From: Schlesneria sphaerica
GTDB lineage: Bacteria > Planctomycetota > Planctomycetia > Planctomycetales > Planctomycetaceae
Length of the DNA stretch: 64,000 nt
NCBI RefSeq assembly: GCF_044336245.1
Contig: NZ_CP172346.1
Span: 372,001 to 436,000, forward strand
Direction: 5' to 3'
The translations under genes were made by a program, and so were the position numbers. Within the stretch, counting starts at the first letter, position 1; the number at the start of each line of letters is the position of its first letter. Below the pieces are notes generated by a model. It saw only the letters and a program-made list of their open reading frames with translations. It was not told the origin of the DNA and did not search any database. Positions 45,090 through 54,168 of this stretch are shown here, piece after piece.

Positions 45090-45956
45090 ATGGAAGTCTC
45101 GACTCAGGAGTTTCGCGACGTTCAGACGCTGGTCAGGTCATTGTGTGGTCTGGTTCTGACGGACGATAAGACGTATCTCGTGAAAACACGGCTCGAACCC
45201 GTCGTGACGGCGCACGGCTGCACATCCTTCGGCGACTACCTGGGACGACTGCAGCAGCTCGGTGCCGGCGCGATGCGTGATGAACTGGTTGAGGCACTCA
45301 CCACCGGAGAAACTTCGTTTAATCGTGACGCTCACGTTTTTGACGAGTTCCGGCGACGAATCCTTTCCCGCGTGGCGGAATCACTGCGGCGACGCCGCGA
45401 GCAAGGAACACGGGTTCCTGTCGCCCGAATCTGGTCCGCGGGCTGCTCGACTGGGCAAGAGCCTTACAGTCTGGCCATGATCATCCACGAATACCTGTCC
45501 GCGAACGTGGCGCTGGGATTGAAGGTCGAACAGCTTCCGATTCTGGCCACGGATGTTTCGGCGAAGTCACTTACCACGGCGAAAGAGGGACGCTACCTCG
45601 AGCGAGACCTCGATCGAGGAGTCACACCAGAGCAGCGCAGGCGATACTTCCAGCAGCAGGGGCTCCACTGGACGATCAATCCTCAATTGAAAAAGATGAT
45701 CGAGTTTCGCCAGATGAACTTCCTGAATCCCATGCCGGATATTGGCCCTTTTGAATTGATTTTCTGTCGGAATGTCATGATCTACTTCGATACTCCGACG
45801 CGCCAGAAGCTTTGCGAACAATTTCACAAGCTCCTGGTTCCGGGAGGCCTGCTGATTCTGGGAGCGGCGGAAAGCCTGTATGGGCTGACGACGTCGCTGG
45901 TGTCAGAATCGTTCGGCAGCACGACGGTTTATCGAAAACCCGATCGCCACGCCTGA
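45090..45956 (+). CDS. cheR: Chemotaxis methyltransferase CheR
   Basis: A 288-residue SAM-dependent enzyme methylating receptor glutamates. After the helical N-terminal domain, SAGCSTGQEPYSLAMII is the SAM-binding motif; ILATDVSAKSL and FELIFCRNVMIYFD follow in family order. The ATG at 45090 lies 4 bp after the cheB stop; the frame runs further upstream inside cheB without meaning. Completes the adaptation pair in this cluster. Confidence 0.95.
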   Translation: MEVSTQEFRDVQTLVRSLCGLVLTDDKTYLVKTRLEPVVTAHGCTSFGDYLGRLQQLGAGAMRDELVEALTTGETSFNRDAHVFDEFRRRILSRVAESLRRRREQGTRVPVARIWSAGCSTGQEPYSLAMIIHEYLSANVALGLKVEQLPILATDVSAKSLTTAKEGRYLERDLDRGVTPEQRRRYFQQQGLHWTINPQLKKMIEFRQMNFLNPMPDIGPFELIFCRNVMIYFDTPTRQKLCEQFHKLLVPGGLLILGAAESLYGLTTSLVSESFGSTTVYRKPDRHA

Positions 45957-45997
45957 TCAGTGAGTGCGAGGTTTTCAGCGATTCGAAGGAGGTCTGG

Positions 45998-47059
45998 ATG
46001 ATTTCTCGGCGGGCGATTCTCTTCGCTCTTGTGACGTTTCTCTGTGCGGCACCGATCACTGGACACGCCACCGACGATGAGGCCCAGTCAATCGAGAAAA
46101 TTCAAATCCTGGGAGGGATCGTCAGGCGGGATCCCGGGTTACCGGGTGGTCCCGTTGTGGCAATTCTGTTTCAGGACAAGTGCCGGTTCAACGATAAGTA
46201 CTTTCACCTGCTGAAAGACTTCCCTCAGCTTCAAAGCCTTGTTTTCCAATTCAGGGACGCTGACGAGGGACGGAAAGTGACCGATCGTTGCCTTCCTCAA
46301 TTGAAACAACTGAAAAGCCTGACGACGCTCAACCTGAGGATGACCCGGATTACGGACGCGGGACTGCGAGACTTGTCGGAGCTGACGGAGCTGCGAAGTC
46401 TCGACCTGAGTATGACTCCTTGCACTGACGCCGCGCTGGCGGAACTCAGCCCTCTGAAGCAACTCACGCATTTGCAGCTGCAGAACTTGAAAATCAGCGG
46501 CACGGGGCTAAAAAAGCTGCAAAATAATGGAGCCCTGGTTTCCCTGGACATCTCCCGAACCGATCCATCCGAAGCGGGGCTGGAAGGAATAGGCCAACTG
46601 AAACAGCTTCGGCATCTGACCGCCAACAGGCTGCCACTGACTGATGCCGATCTCCGGGAAATCGGACAGCTCAATCAACTCGAAAGCCTGCAGTTGCAGT
46701 ATTCACAACTGACCGACGCCTCGATGATCCATCTCACGAATCTCCATGATTTAAAGGTACTGGACCTGATTGGGAACAACCTGACCGACGTGGCGTTGAT
46801 CAACTTGTCAGCACTTCAGAATCTGACCTCCCTCAGTTTGGGCGATTGTCAAATCACGGATGAGGGTCCCCCGCATCTCAAACTGTTTCCCAAACTGACG
46901 CACCTCAGTTTGCGACTCACACAGTTATCTGACGAGGGTGTGCAGGAGCTTGGACTATTGCCTCAACTGGTCAAGCTCAGCGTGTCTGGAATACGGATCA
47001 CAGACTCCGGGCTGACAGAACTCCGTCAGGCTCGCCCCGACATGGAAATCAGCCGATAG
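45998..47059 (+). CDS. Secreted leucine-rich-repeat protein
   Basis: 353 residues with a signal peptide (hydrophobic 5-20, cleavage after GHA). About ten leucine-rich repeats of roughly 24 residues follow, of the bacterial LxxLxxLxLxxTxITDAGL type, starting at around 85. The ATG at 45998 has a textbook ribosome-binding site (GAAGGAGGT). It follows cheR by 41 bp on the same strand and could be co-transcribed. LRR proteins bind other proteins; a role as an extracellular sensor partner of the receptor is speculative, as planctomycetes carry many such proteins. Confidence 0.88.
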   Translation: MISRRAILFALVTFLCAAPITGHATDDEAQSIEKIQILGGIVRRDPGLPGGPVVAILFQDKCRFNDKYFHLLKDFPQLQSLVFQFRDADEGRKVTDRCLPQLKQLKSLTTLNLRMTRITDAGLRDLSELTELRSLDLSMTPCTDAALAELSPLKQLTHLQLQNLKISGTGLKKLQNNGALVSLDISRTDPSEAGLEGIGQLKQLRHLTANRLPLTDADLREIGQLNQLESLQLQYSQLTDASMIHLTNLHDLKVLDLIGNNLTDVALINLSALQNLTSLSLGDCQITDEGPPHLKLFPKLTHLSLRLTQLSDEGVQELGLLPQLVKLSVSGIRITDSGLTELRQARPDMEISR

Positions 47060-47257
47060 ACGATGCTTGTTGCAGGAATGGTCTCGCATTTACAGATCGT
47101 TCCAGGTTCTTCTCGTATCGCGCTCGGGTTTCTGTCTCTGTTTGGATAGAGTATTCCCCAAACCGGTGATGGCATTGTGGTGGCGCCTCACGACTGAATA
47201 AGCACGACAAAATGTGATATTGCCGTGGATACTGCGGCTTCGAAGGGCTCTTGATTG

Positions 47258-48907
47258 ATGTCCAACGCTCCTTTTTTAACCAACCCCTATGACTGCAATC
47301 TGGACCAGGTGGAAGCCAACTTCGCCCCCCTGACTCCTCTCTCATTCCTGCAGCGAGCCGAAAAGGTGTACCCCAAACGAGTCGCCTGGGTGCACGGAGA
47401 CCAGCAAGCCACATACGCCGAGTTCGCAGAACGATGTCGGCGGCTGGCGTCGGCGCTGGCAAAACTGGGCATTGGCCGAGGGGACACTGTGGCGATCATG
47501 GCCTCGAACGTTCCCCCCATGCTGGAAGCGCATTACGGTGTTCCCCTGACCGGCGGGGTCCTCAATGCTCTCAACATTCGGCTGGAACCTTCCACGATCG
47601 CCTTTATCCTGGAACATGGCGAAGCCAAAGTCCTGATCACGGATCGTGAATTTTCGGCGACAATCCAGCCAGCACTTGAACTGCTGAAGAAATCCGGGCG
47701 TACTCTGACCGTCATCGACATCGACGATCCACAGAATCAAGGGCCAGGCCATCGTCTTAGAGAAATGGACTACGAAACGTTTCTGAAATCAGGCGATCCT
47801 GACTATCACGCTGTCGTCCCTTCGAATGAATGGGATGCCATCGCGCTGAACTACACCTCTGGAACGACGGGTAACCCCAAAGCGGTCGTGTATCACCACC
47901 GCGGCGCGTATCTCCTCGCGATGGGCAACCTGCTGGCGTGGAACATGACCGCAGCGCCGGTGTATCTGTGGACCCTACCGATGTTCCACTGCAACGGATG
48001 GTGTTTTCCGTGGACGCTCAGCGCCGTCGGAGGCACGCACATTTGCCTTCGACGTGTGGAGGCGGGAGCGATCATCAATGCAATCAAGCAACATCGCGTC
48101 ACGCATCTGTGTGGAGCCCCTATTATCCTCAACCTGCTCATCCAGTCACGTGATCAGATTGAACTGGACCGCACAGTGGAAGTCATGACGGCCGCGTCGG
48201 CTCCTCCCAGTTCGGTCATTGCCGGCATGGAAGAAATCGGATTTCACGTCACCCACGTGTACGGCCTGACAGAAGTTTACGGTCCCGCCACCGTATGTGA
48301 CTGGCATCCTGAGTGGAATGACTTACCACTCGAAGAGCGATCCCGATTGAAGGCGCGTCAGGGAGTCAATTACGCCGTCCTCGAAGGACTGATGGTCGCC
48401 GATCCCGCCACCATGCAACCTTGCCCCGCGGATGGGACGACCATCGGGGAAGTCATGATGCGGGGCAATATCGTCATGAAGGGTTATCTCAAGAATCCTC
48501 AGGCAACCCAGGAAGCGTTTCGCGACGGCTGGTTCCATACCGGGGACCTGGCTGTCCTGCATCCCGACGGTTACATCGAACTGAAAGATCGATCCAAAGA
48601 CATCATCATTTCCGGTGGAGAAAACATCTCTACCATCGAAATTGAAGAAGTCCTTTCCCGGCACCCCGCCGTGCTGGATTCAGCCGTCGTGGCCATGCCC
48701 GACGAAAAATGGGGCGAGCGTCCCTGTGCCTTCATCTCGCTGAAATCCGAGACGGGTCTGACGAGCAGCGACATCATCACGTTCTGCCGCCAGCATCTCG
48801 CAGGTTTCAAAATTCCCAAAGCGGTGGTCTTTGGTCCTCTGCCCCGAACATCAACGGGAAAGATCCAGAAAAATCTTCTGCGGGAACGGGCTCGCGAGCT
48901 TCAATGA
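47258..48907 (+). CDS. Acyl-CoA ligase (AMP-binding family)
   Basis: A 549-residue ANL-superfamily enzyme that activates a carboxylic acid as acyl-AMP, then acyl-CoA. Motifs: NYTSGTTGNPKAVVYHHRGA (P-loop), VYGLTEVYGPATVC, GWFHTGDLAVLHPDGYIEL, KDIIISGGENIS, and the terminal PRTSTGKIQK with its catalytic lysine. The pattern resembles medium/long-chain or plant-type acyl-activating ligases; the specific acid is undetermined. The ATG at 47258 is preferred to a TTG one codon upstream. No beta-oxidation genes are adjacent. Confidence 0.94.
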   Translation: MSNAPFLTNPYDCNLDQVEANFAPLTPLSFLQRAEKVYPKRVAWVHGDQQATYAEFAERCRRLASALAKLGIGRGDTVAIMASNVPPMLEAHYGVPLTGGVLNALNIRLEPSTIAFILEHGEAKVLITDREFSATIQPALELLKKSGRTLTVIDIDDPQNQGPGHRLREMDYETFLKSGDPDYHAVVPSNEWDAIALNYTSGTTGNPKAVVYHHRGAYLLAMGNLLAWNMTAAPVYLWTLPMFHCNGWCFPWTLSAVGGTHICLRRVEAGAIINAIKQHRVTHLCGAPIILNLLIQSRDQIELDRTVEVMTAASAPPSSVIAGMEEIGFHVTHVYGLTEVYGPATVCDWHPEWNDLPLEERSRLKARQGVNYAVLEGLMVADPATMQPCPADGTTIGEVMMRGNIVMKGYLKNPQATQEAFRDGWFHTGDLAVLHPDGYIELKDRSKDIIISGGENISTIEIEEVLSRHPAVLDSAVVAMPDEKWGERPCAFISLKSETGLTSSDIITFCRQHLAGFKIPKAVVFGPLPRTSTGKIQKNLLRERARELQ

Positions 48908-49054
48908 GAAGCAGGGGGAATGGATTCCCGCCGAAGAGGGTCCGTTACTCCTCAGTCTGCGACGGGGCTGAAGTTACCCGGATCGCTGCAATCCCCTCAC
49001 CACCAGTCAAGCCGTGATGAGGCGTCCGGGTGAACGCCCTCAGGCCGGAAGTGC

Positions 49055-50065
49055 TCAGAACTCGCCGATGATTTCGCCACCGTTCCGACTGCCGATTCCC
49101 CGCCATAATTGCGCGTCGATGCTGTCGCTGACAAATCGTCCAGACCCGTCACACATCAACAGGTGCGTTCCACCCACGTGCATACTTCGGGCCGCCTTCC
49201 AGCCGACCGCGGTGTATCCCGCAGCTGCTGAATTGGTAATGCAGTCCCAGTTCTTTGAATTCGGGGTGTAGTAGTGATTGTACGACGTATTACGTATCTC
49301 GCCCGAGAACCAGAGGAACTGACGCAGGGTCTGAACGTTCCACATCGACGCTGATGCACAAGTGGCATCATCCACGGTTCCGTATGTGGTGAGATAGGCA
49401 TAGGACTTTTGAGCCCCATTCGGGGGCACAGGTCCGGGTGAGTTTGTTGCCCCATCCCCTAGAATACTTTCCGACATACACGCAGTGTTGCTGGTCCCGT
49501 CACTGATGTCGGCGATGCGAACCTTCGAATTAGCGAACATCACGCCGTCAGAATTGTACGGCGATCCGTTTCCCGACGCATAAACACCACTTCCCTGATT
49601 GCCGCAATAGTTCGAGGGCCCCAGGGATGCGACGCCGTAAGCTCCGCCAAGGGACTTCGACTTGTCGCTGGGACACAGGAACGACGGAATGATGGTCCCT
49701 GCAGCAATCTGATTGTTCGGGTCGGCAATGTCGTAGGGAGCGGTCGCCGCATAAGTCGGAGCGTTCAGATTCATCAGGTTGTAGAGGTTCGCCTGATCGA
49801 TGTAGGGGCTGAGATAAGCGAGCACCCCCCAGTTCCCCGCACTGTACGCATAGTTGCCACCCGGGACGAGATTGGGCGGAAACGTTGAGTGGGTGCTTTC
49901 GTAGTTGTGAAGCGCCAACCCAAGTTGCTTTAAATTGTTCTTGCACTGCGTTCGGCGGGCCGCTTCGCGAGCCTGCTGAACCGCTGGCAGGAGCAAGGCA
50001 ATCAGGACAGCGATAATCGCAATCACAACCAGCAGTTCGATCAGTGTAAACGCCCGACGTTTCAT
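49055..50065 (-). CDS. DUF1559 protein with pilin-like N-terminus
   Basis: 336 residues. KRRAFTLIELLVVIAIIAVLIALLLPAVQQAREAA is a prepilin-type N-terminus (cleaved before F) with a long hydrophobic helix, followed by the DUF1559 beta domain with NNLKQLGLALHNYEST and the C-terminal LLMCDGSGRFVSDSID. The family is greatly expanded in planctomycetes and thought to be surface or pseudopilus-like. The ATG at 50065 is chosen because it places the pilin motif at the very start; the frame is open further upstream. The next gene in this direction is absent, so it stands alone. Confidence 0.93.
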   Translation of the reverse strand: MKRRAFTLIELLVVIAIIAVLIALLLPAVQQAREAARRTQCKNNLKQLGLALHNYESTHSTFPPNLVPGGNYAYSAGNWGVLAYLSPYIDQANLYNLMNLNAPTYAATAPYDIADPNNQIAAGTIIPSFLCPSDKSKSLGGAYGVASLGPSNYCGNQGSGVYASGNGSPYNSDGVMFANSKVRIADISDGTSNTACMSESILGDGATNSPGPVPPNGAQKSYAYLTTYGTVDDATCASASMWNVQTLRQFLWFSGEIRNTSYNHYYTPNSKNWDCITNSAAAGYTAVGWKAARSMHVGGTHLLMCDGSGRFVSDSIDAQLWRGIGSRNGGEIIGEF

Positions 50066-50161
50066 AGCAATTCCAGCTGAAATACGGTCAGTTGCAGACA
50101 TCCTCTGACATTCATTAGAATGTTGTTGCGTTAATTCCGCAAGGCTTCCAAGAGCGATCAC

Positions 50162-50560
50162 ATGCCCTTTCCTCCCAAACCCCGACAGCAAACTCGTTTA
50201 TTTCTTTCGCTGTTCCTGCTGTGGATAACAGGAATGGCAGGATGCGGAACTTCGACCCCCTCTGACAGGTCGAACATGATGGATCAGGTACTGGGAGCTC
50301 TTCAGGTTCAGGGGGCAGCCAAACGGGACGCCGCCCTGGCAGAAGCCTGCCGCCAGTCCGCCGACGCGGGCGATGGTTTCGCCGTGATGCAGGGGTTACC
50401 GCTGATCCAGCAGGAATCGCTGAGAAATCAGGTGGCGGTCGAATGCGCGGAAGCACTCTCTGGCTGCGGTAAACAGAACGAGGCAATCGACGCTGCCAAT
50501 CTGATTACCAAAGAGGAACTGCGAGAGGAACTGGTTAACCGACTTGAAGCGGGGACCTGA
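50162..50560 (+). CDS. Small lipoprotein of unknown function
   Basis: 132 residues. A basic N-terminus and hydrophobic stretch end in ITGMAGC, a lipobox-like site, so it is probably lipid-anchored. The mature part is helical and rich in Ala and Gln, with Cys residues (ACRQS, VECAEALSGC) and TPR-like character (AIDAANLITKEELREELV). It is divergent from the DUF1559 gene and unrecognised otherwise. Confidence 0.7.
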   Translation: MPFPPKPRQQTRLFLSLFLLWITGMAGCGTSTPSDRSNMMDQVLGALQVQGAAKRDAALAEACRQSADAGDGFAVMQGLPLIQQESLRNQVAVECAEALSGCGKQNEAIDAANLITKEELREELVNRLEAGT

Positions 50561-50682
50561 GCAGCGCGAGTCGGTATCGGTTATCTTGCCAATCGCGCAC
50601 GACGTCGTTCATCTTGACTTACTCGTCATCAATCCAGCGTGTGTGAGACTGGATTCAGCAGCATGCATGAGGAGATCCGTCA

Positions 50683-51474
50683 TTGGTTACCCTGCCCGCG
50701 GACGTGAGTTTGGTCGCCGCACCACCGTTATTCGATCAATGGAAGAAGGACGGCTTCTTCATGATTCGAAACTTTTTCTCGACCGATCAGATGGAATTGC
50801 TGCGCCACGAATCGGATCGACTGCTGACCGAACACCGCGATTTGATCTCGCTTCGGAATCTGCGGTGCCGCTACATGCCGCACCACGAAACAGGCGAGCT
50901 CCTGTTCGAGGTTTTCGATCCGGTCAACGATATCTCACCTGTCTGTACCCAAATTTGCGATGACTCTCGCCTGGCGGCGCTCCTCGAATCGCTTTACGGC
51001 GAGCCTGCCTGTCTCTTTAAAGAGAAACTGATCTTCAAGCCCCCTGGCGCACAGGGATATCAGCTCCATCAGGACATCCCCCGGGGATGGAAGGGATTTC
51101 CTCGAACGTTCCTGACCGTTCTCATCCCGATTGACCCGAGCACCGAAGAGAATGGCTGCACAGAAGTCTTTCCAGGCTACCACAACGATTTTCTCACCCA
51201 CGATAGCTCCGTCTACATGCTGCCGGATGATGTTGTCGATCCGCAGCGAAAAACTTGTCTGGCACTCAACCCGGGCGACATTGCCGTGTTTCATGGATTG
51301 ACGCCTCATCGTTCCGAACCGAACCGTTCAACACAAATGCGCCGCGTGTTCTATGTGAGTTACAACGCCGTGTCCGACGGGGGTGACCAGCGTGACGCAC
51401 ATTACGCCGAATTTCGTGAGCGGCTGGCTCAGCACCGTGCCGCCCAAGCTTCCGCGTCGGTGTACTTCGAGTAA
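50683..51474 (+). CDS. Phytanoyl-CoA dioxygenase (PhyH) family protein
   Basis: 263 residues of the Fe(II)/2-oxoglutarate PhyH family. The metal ligands appear as H129-Q-D131 (QLHQDIPRG) and H209 in HGLTPHRSEPNRS, with R215 as the likely 2-oxoglutarate anchor. It starts with TTG at 50683 after GAGGAG; a GTG at 50704 is an alternative. Family members hydroxylate lipids, antibiotics or small metabolites. It is 62 bp upstream of an MFS transporter on the same strand, and the three following genes may form one unit. Confidence 0.88.
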   Translation: MVTLPADVSLVAAPPLFDQWKKDGFFMIRNFFSTDQMELLRHESDRLLTEHRDLISLRNLRCRYMPHHETGELLFEVFDPVNDISPVCTQICDDSRLAALLESLYGEPACLFKEKLIFKPPGAQGYQLHQDIPRGWKGFPRTFLTVLIPIDPSTEENGCTEVFPGYHNDFLTHDSSVYMLPDDVVDPQRKTCLALNPGDIAVFHGLTPHRSEPNRSTQMRRVFYVSYNAVSDGGDQRDAHYAEFRERLAQHRAAQASASVYFE

Positions 51475-51536
51475 ACAACGACGAACCGATCCCACGCTGT
51501 TCCAATCACGATAGACAAGGATTGAGTGAGAGAGTG

Positions 51537-52847
51537 ATGTCACGCGAAACGAGTTCCCAACCCGCGCCCCGGGGTTCCCGCTACGGCTGGGTCATCATCG
51601 TGATTGCGGCCATGGCCATGGTCGCCACGCTGCCCGGTCGTACCCACGGACTCGGCATGATCACCGAGCGTCTGTTGGCGGAAGAACGGTTCCACCTTGA
51701 GCGTGTCCAGTACAGCAATATCAATTTGTGGGCGACGTTGCTTGGCGGGCTGTTCTGTCTCCCGTGCGGCTGGCTGATCGACCGGTTTGGAATGCGGATC
51801 ACACTGACCGCGACCATCGCAGCACTGGCCGCAACCGTGCTCTGGATGACACGAATTAATGATCTGCCCACCTTGTCCGTTGCCATTCTGTTGACACGTG
51901 GATTCGGACAGAGTGCTCTTTCGGTCATCAGTATCACCATGGTCGGCAAGTGGTTTCGGGACAAGATCAGTCTGCCGATGGCCGTCTACTCGTTACTGCT
52001 GACAATCGGTTTCATCTACGCCAGTATCGCGGCCAGGGACTACGCCAACCAGGACTGGCGGGTCCTCTGGAGCGGGATGGGTTATGTACTCGTGGCATTC
52101 GTCCCCATCGCACTGTTGCTCACCCGGGAACCTCCGCAATCGTTCGAGTCTGTCCCGTCTTCCAATCAGGACGCTACGGAGGCCGTTTCATCACCTCAAG
52201 GCTTTACGCTCAGGCAGGCCATGGGGACATCGGCGTTCTGGTTGTTTGGAATCGCGATTTCGCTTGTGGCGCTGATAGGATCAGGAACGTCACTTTTTAA
52301 TGAATCGGTTTTGACGCAGCAGGGTTTTCCCAAAGAAACGTTCTACGATCTCATGGCCCTGTCGACCACAGTCGGACTGTTCGTAAAGCTTCCCATCGGT
52401 TGGCTGGGTCAACGGATCTCTCTGAATAAACTTCTCGCCGCTGGTCTGATCCTGCTGTCCATCTGCCTCGCGTGTCTCCCTTACGTGCACTCTCCCTTCG
52501 GAATCAAGATGTACGCAGTGGGAATGGGGGTATCAGGGACCATTACCACGGTGCTGTTCTTTACCGTCTGGGGTCAGGCCTTCGGCAGACGATATCTCGG
52601 TCAAATTCAGTCCGTGTCACAAATGATGACGGTCCTCGCATCGGCTCTGGGACCTCGACTCTTTGCTGAGTGCTTTACCCGGTTCGGGACTTACTCAGGC
52701 GTCTTCCAGTTTCTGGCGGTCCTGGCGATGATAGTTTCAATCTGGTCTCTTTTCGTACGAGTTCCGCGGCCAGAAGAGGCACCGACCACAACACATTCTG
52801 ACACGGTCCCCGCCCTGCTCTCTCCCCTGTTGCAGAAGAATTCCTGA
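51537..52847 (+). CDS. MFS transporter
   Basis: A 436-residue, 12-helix major facilitator. The loop 2-3 motif appears as GWLIDRFGMR, and the second half repeats it (LGQRISLNKL). Residues 195-220 form the cytoplasmic middle loop. Closest in style to the oxalate/formate-antiporter and monocarboxylate-like MFS group; substrate unknown. The ATG at 51537 has GAGAGA upstream. Its TGA overlaps the next gene's ATG (TGATG), so the two products are translationally coupled. Confidence 0.92.
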   Translation: MSRETSSQPAPRGSRYGWVIIVIAAMAMVATLPGRTHGLGMITERLLAEERFHLERVQYSNINLWATLLGGLFCLPCGWLIDRFGMRITLTATIAALAATVLWMTRINDLPTLSVAILLTRGFGQSALSVISITMVGKWFRDKISLPMAVYSLLLTIGFIYASIAARDYANQDWRVLWSGMGYVLVAFVPIALLLTREPPQSFESVPSSNQDATEAVSSPQGFTLRQAMGTSAFWLFGIAISLVALIGSGTSLFNESVLTQQGFPKETFYDLMALSTTVGLFVKLPIGWLGQRISLNKLLAAGLILLSICLACLPYVHSPFGIKMYAVGMGVSGTITTVLFFTVWGQAFGRRYLGQIQSVSQMMTVLASALGPRLFAECFTRFGTYSGVFQFLAVLAMIVSIWSLFVRVPRPEEAPTTTHSDTVPALLSPLLQKNS

Positions 52848-53959
52848 TGTCGACACCTGACCCTGCTGTCCGCTTCCACCTGTCTCTGAATGTGTCCAAT
52901 CTTGAGCACGCAGTCCCCTTCTTCACGAAGCTGTTGGGAACCGCTCCGGCCAAGCAACGACCCGACTACGCGAAGTTTGAGTTGGCTTCGCCCCCGCTGG
53001 TGCTGTCGCTGGAACCTCGCTCGCCACAGGAGTTCGGATCGTTGAATCATGTCGGCTTTCGATTCGCTGACGCCAAGTCGCTGGTCGAGGTGCAACGGCA
53101 ACTCGAAATCCTGGGGATCAAGACGCAACGGGAAGAAGGTGTCGAGTGCTGTTACGCAAAACAAACCAAGTTCTGGGTCAACGATGACGACAAACGGCTA
53201 TGGGAATTCTACGTTCTTGAGGGAGACATCGATCACCGCGGCGGAGGCCAACCGCTGGATCAAGTGATCGGTGCGGAATCAGCTTGTGACCTGCTGCACA
53301 GTCCCGCATTAAAAAAGTCCCCGCCGAGGATCTTGGAACACCAGATGGGATCCCCTTTCGATGTTCCCCCTCAACAGTTCGACGAAATCCGGCTACGCGG
53401 AACATTCAATCTCCCTGAACCGGCACGCATGGTGAACGAGATTTTGAAACGTCTCTTCGCGGCAATTGTTCCCGGTGGAACCGTCTCGCTGCATATTCTC
53501 ACCTGTGAGCAGGAGCTTCCTGCGCCACCACAGCTTTCCGGCCCCGCTGCGTACGTCAAACACGTTCCTGTGCGAGCAGAATTGATGCGAGCTTTGGAGC
53601 TGGCCGGGTTCGAAGATCTGAGACTGACGACATTCCGCACGGCCCCCTGCTTTGAATTCCAGGGACATGCCCTGCGGGAGACAAAGCTGGAAGCAACGCG
53701 GCCCCTTCTTGCTTCAGAAGCCAAAGGGGCAGAGCCAGTCCGTGAGGCGACCACGGCATCCGCGACGAAGCCGAGCCGGCGCGTTCTTTTCAAAGGTCCC
53801 TTCAAACGGATTCAAGACGACTTTGGCACGGAATGGGAACGTGGCGTCCCTACGATGATCTCGGACGAACGTTGGACTCGCCTGAAGCAATCGACTGTCG
53901 GTGAGCTTTTCGTCGAAATTCCGCTGGAGGCACCTCTCGCAAGTTGTGGCAGTCGCTGA
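52847..53959 (+). CDS. ArsI/CadI-like VOC protein with methyltransferase-like tail
   Basis: 370 residues. The N-terminal ~125 residues are a vicinal-oxygen-chelate domain of the ArsI/CadI type: metal ligands H11 (RFHLSL), H68 (LNHVGF) and E120 (LWEFYV), plus the adjacent cysteines C101-C102 in VECCYAK, which in ArsI bind trivalent organoarsenicals for C-As bond cleavage. Residues 175-285 resemble the C-terminal half of a class I methyltransferase (LRGTFNLPEPARMVNEILKR, VPGGTVSLHILT) but lack the SAM-binding glycine motif. The last 50 residues form another conserved-looking module (FKGPFKRIQDDFGTEW). Coupled to the MFS gene; an arsenic or metal role is inferred from family. Confidence 0.8.
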   Translation: MSTPDPAVRFHLSLNVSNLEHAVPFFTKLLGTAPAKQRPDYAKFELASPPLVLSLEPRSPQEFGSLNHVGFRFADAKSLVEVQRQLEILGIKTQREEGVECCYAKQTKFWVNDDDKRLWEFYVLEGDIDHRGGGQPLDQVIGAESACDLLHSPALKKSPPRILEHQMGSPFDVPPQQFDEIRLRGTFNLPEPARMVNEILKRLFAAIVPGGTVSLHILTCEQELPAPPQLSGPAAYVKHVPVRAELMRALELAGFEDLRLTTFRTAPCFEFQGHALRETKLEATRPLLASEAKGAEPVREATTASATKPSRRVLFKGPFKRIQDDFGTEWERGVPTMISDERWTRLKQSTVGELFVEIPLEAPLASCGSR

Positions 53960-54168
53960 TCAATCCGATGCGGGTCTGCTCGCGTTTCGACGGAACGTTG
54001 CGATAATGTCTCTTCTCTGCACTCTGAAGATCGGGCGACGAATTCCATCGGCCCAGCGGACGAGTCGCTCTCCTGCCGATGGGCGAGCGGGAGAGCAACA
54101 GAGGGGTGCCGTGCCTGCGACGGTCAACATCCGACGAAAACGTTCAGACATTGAAGGTCAGTCTACGA

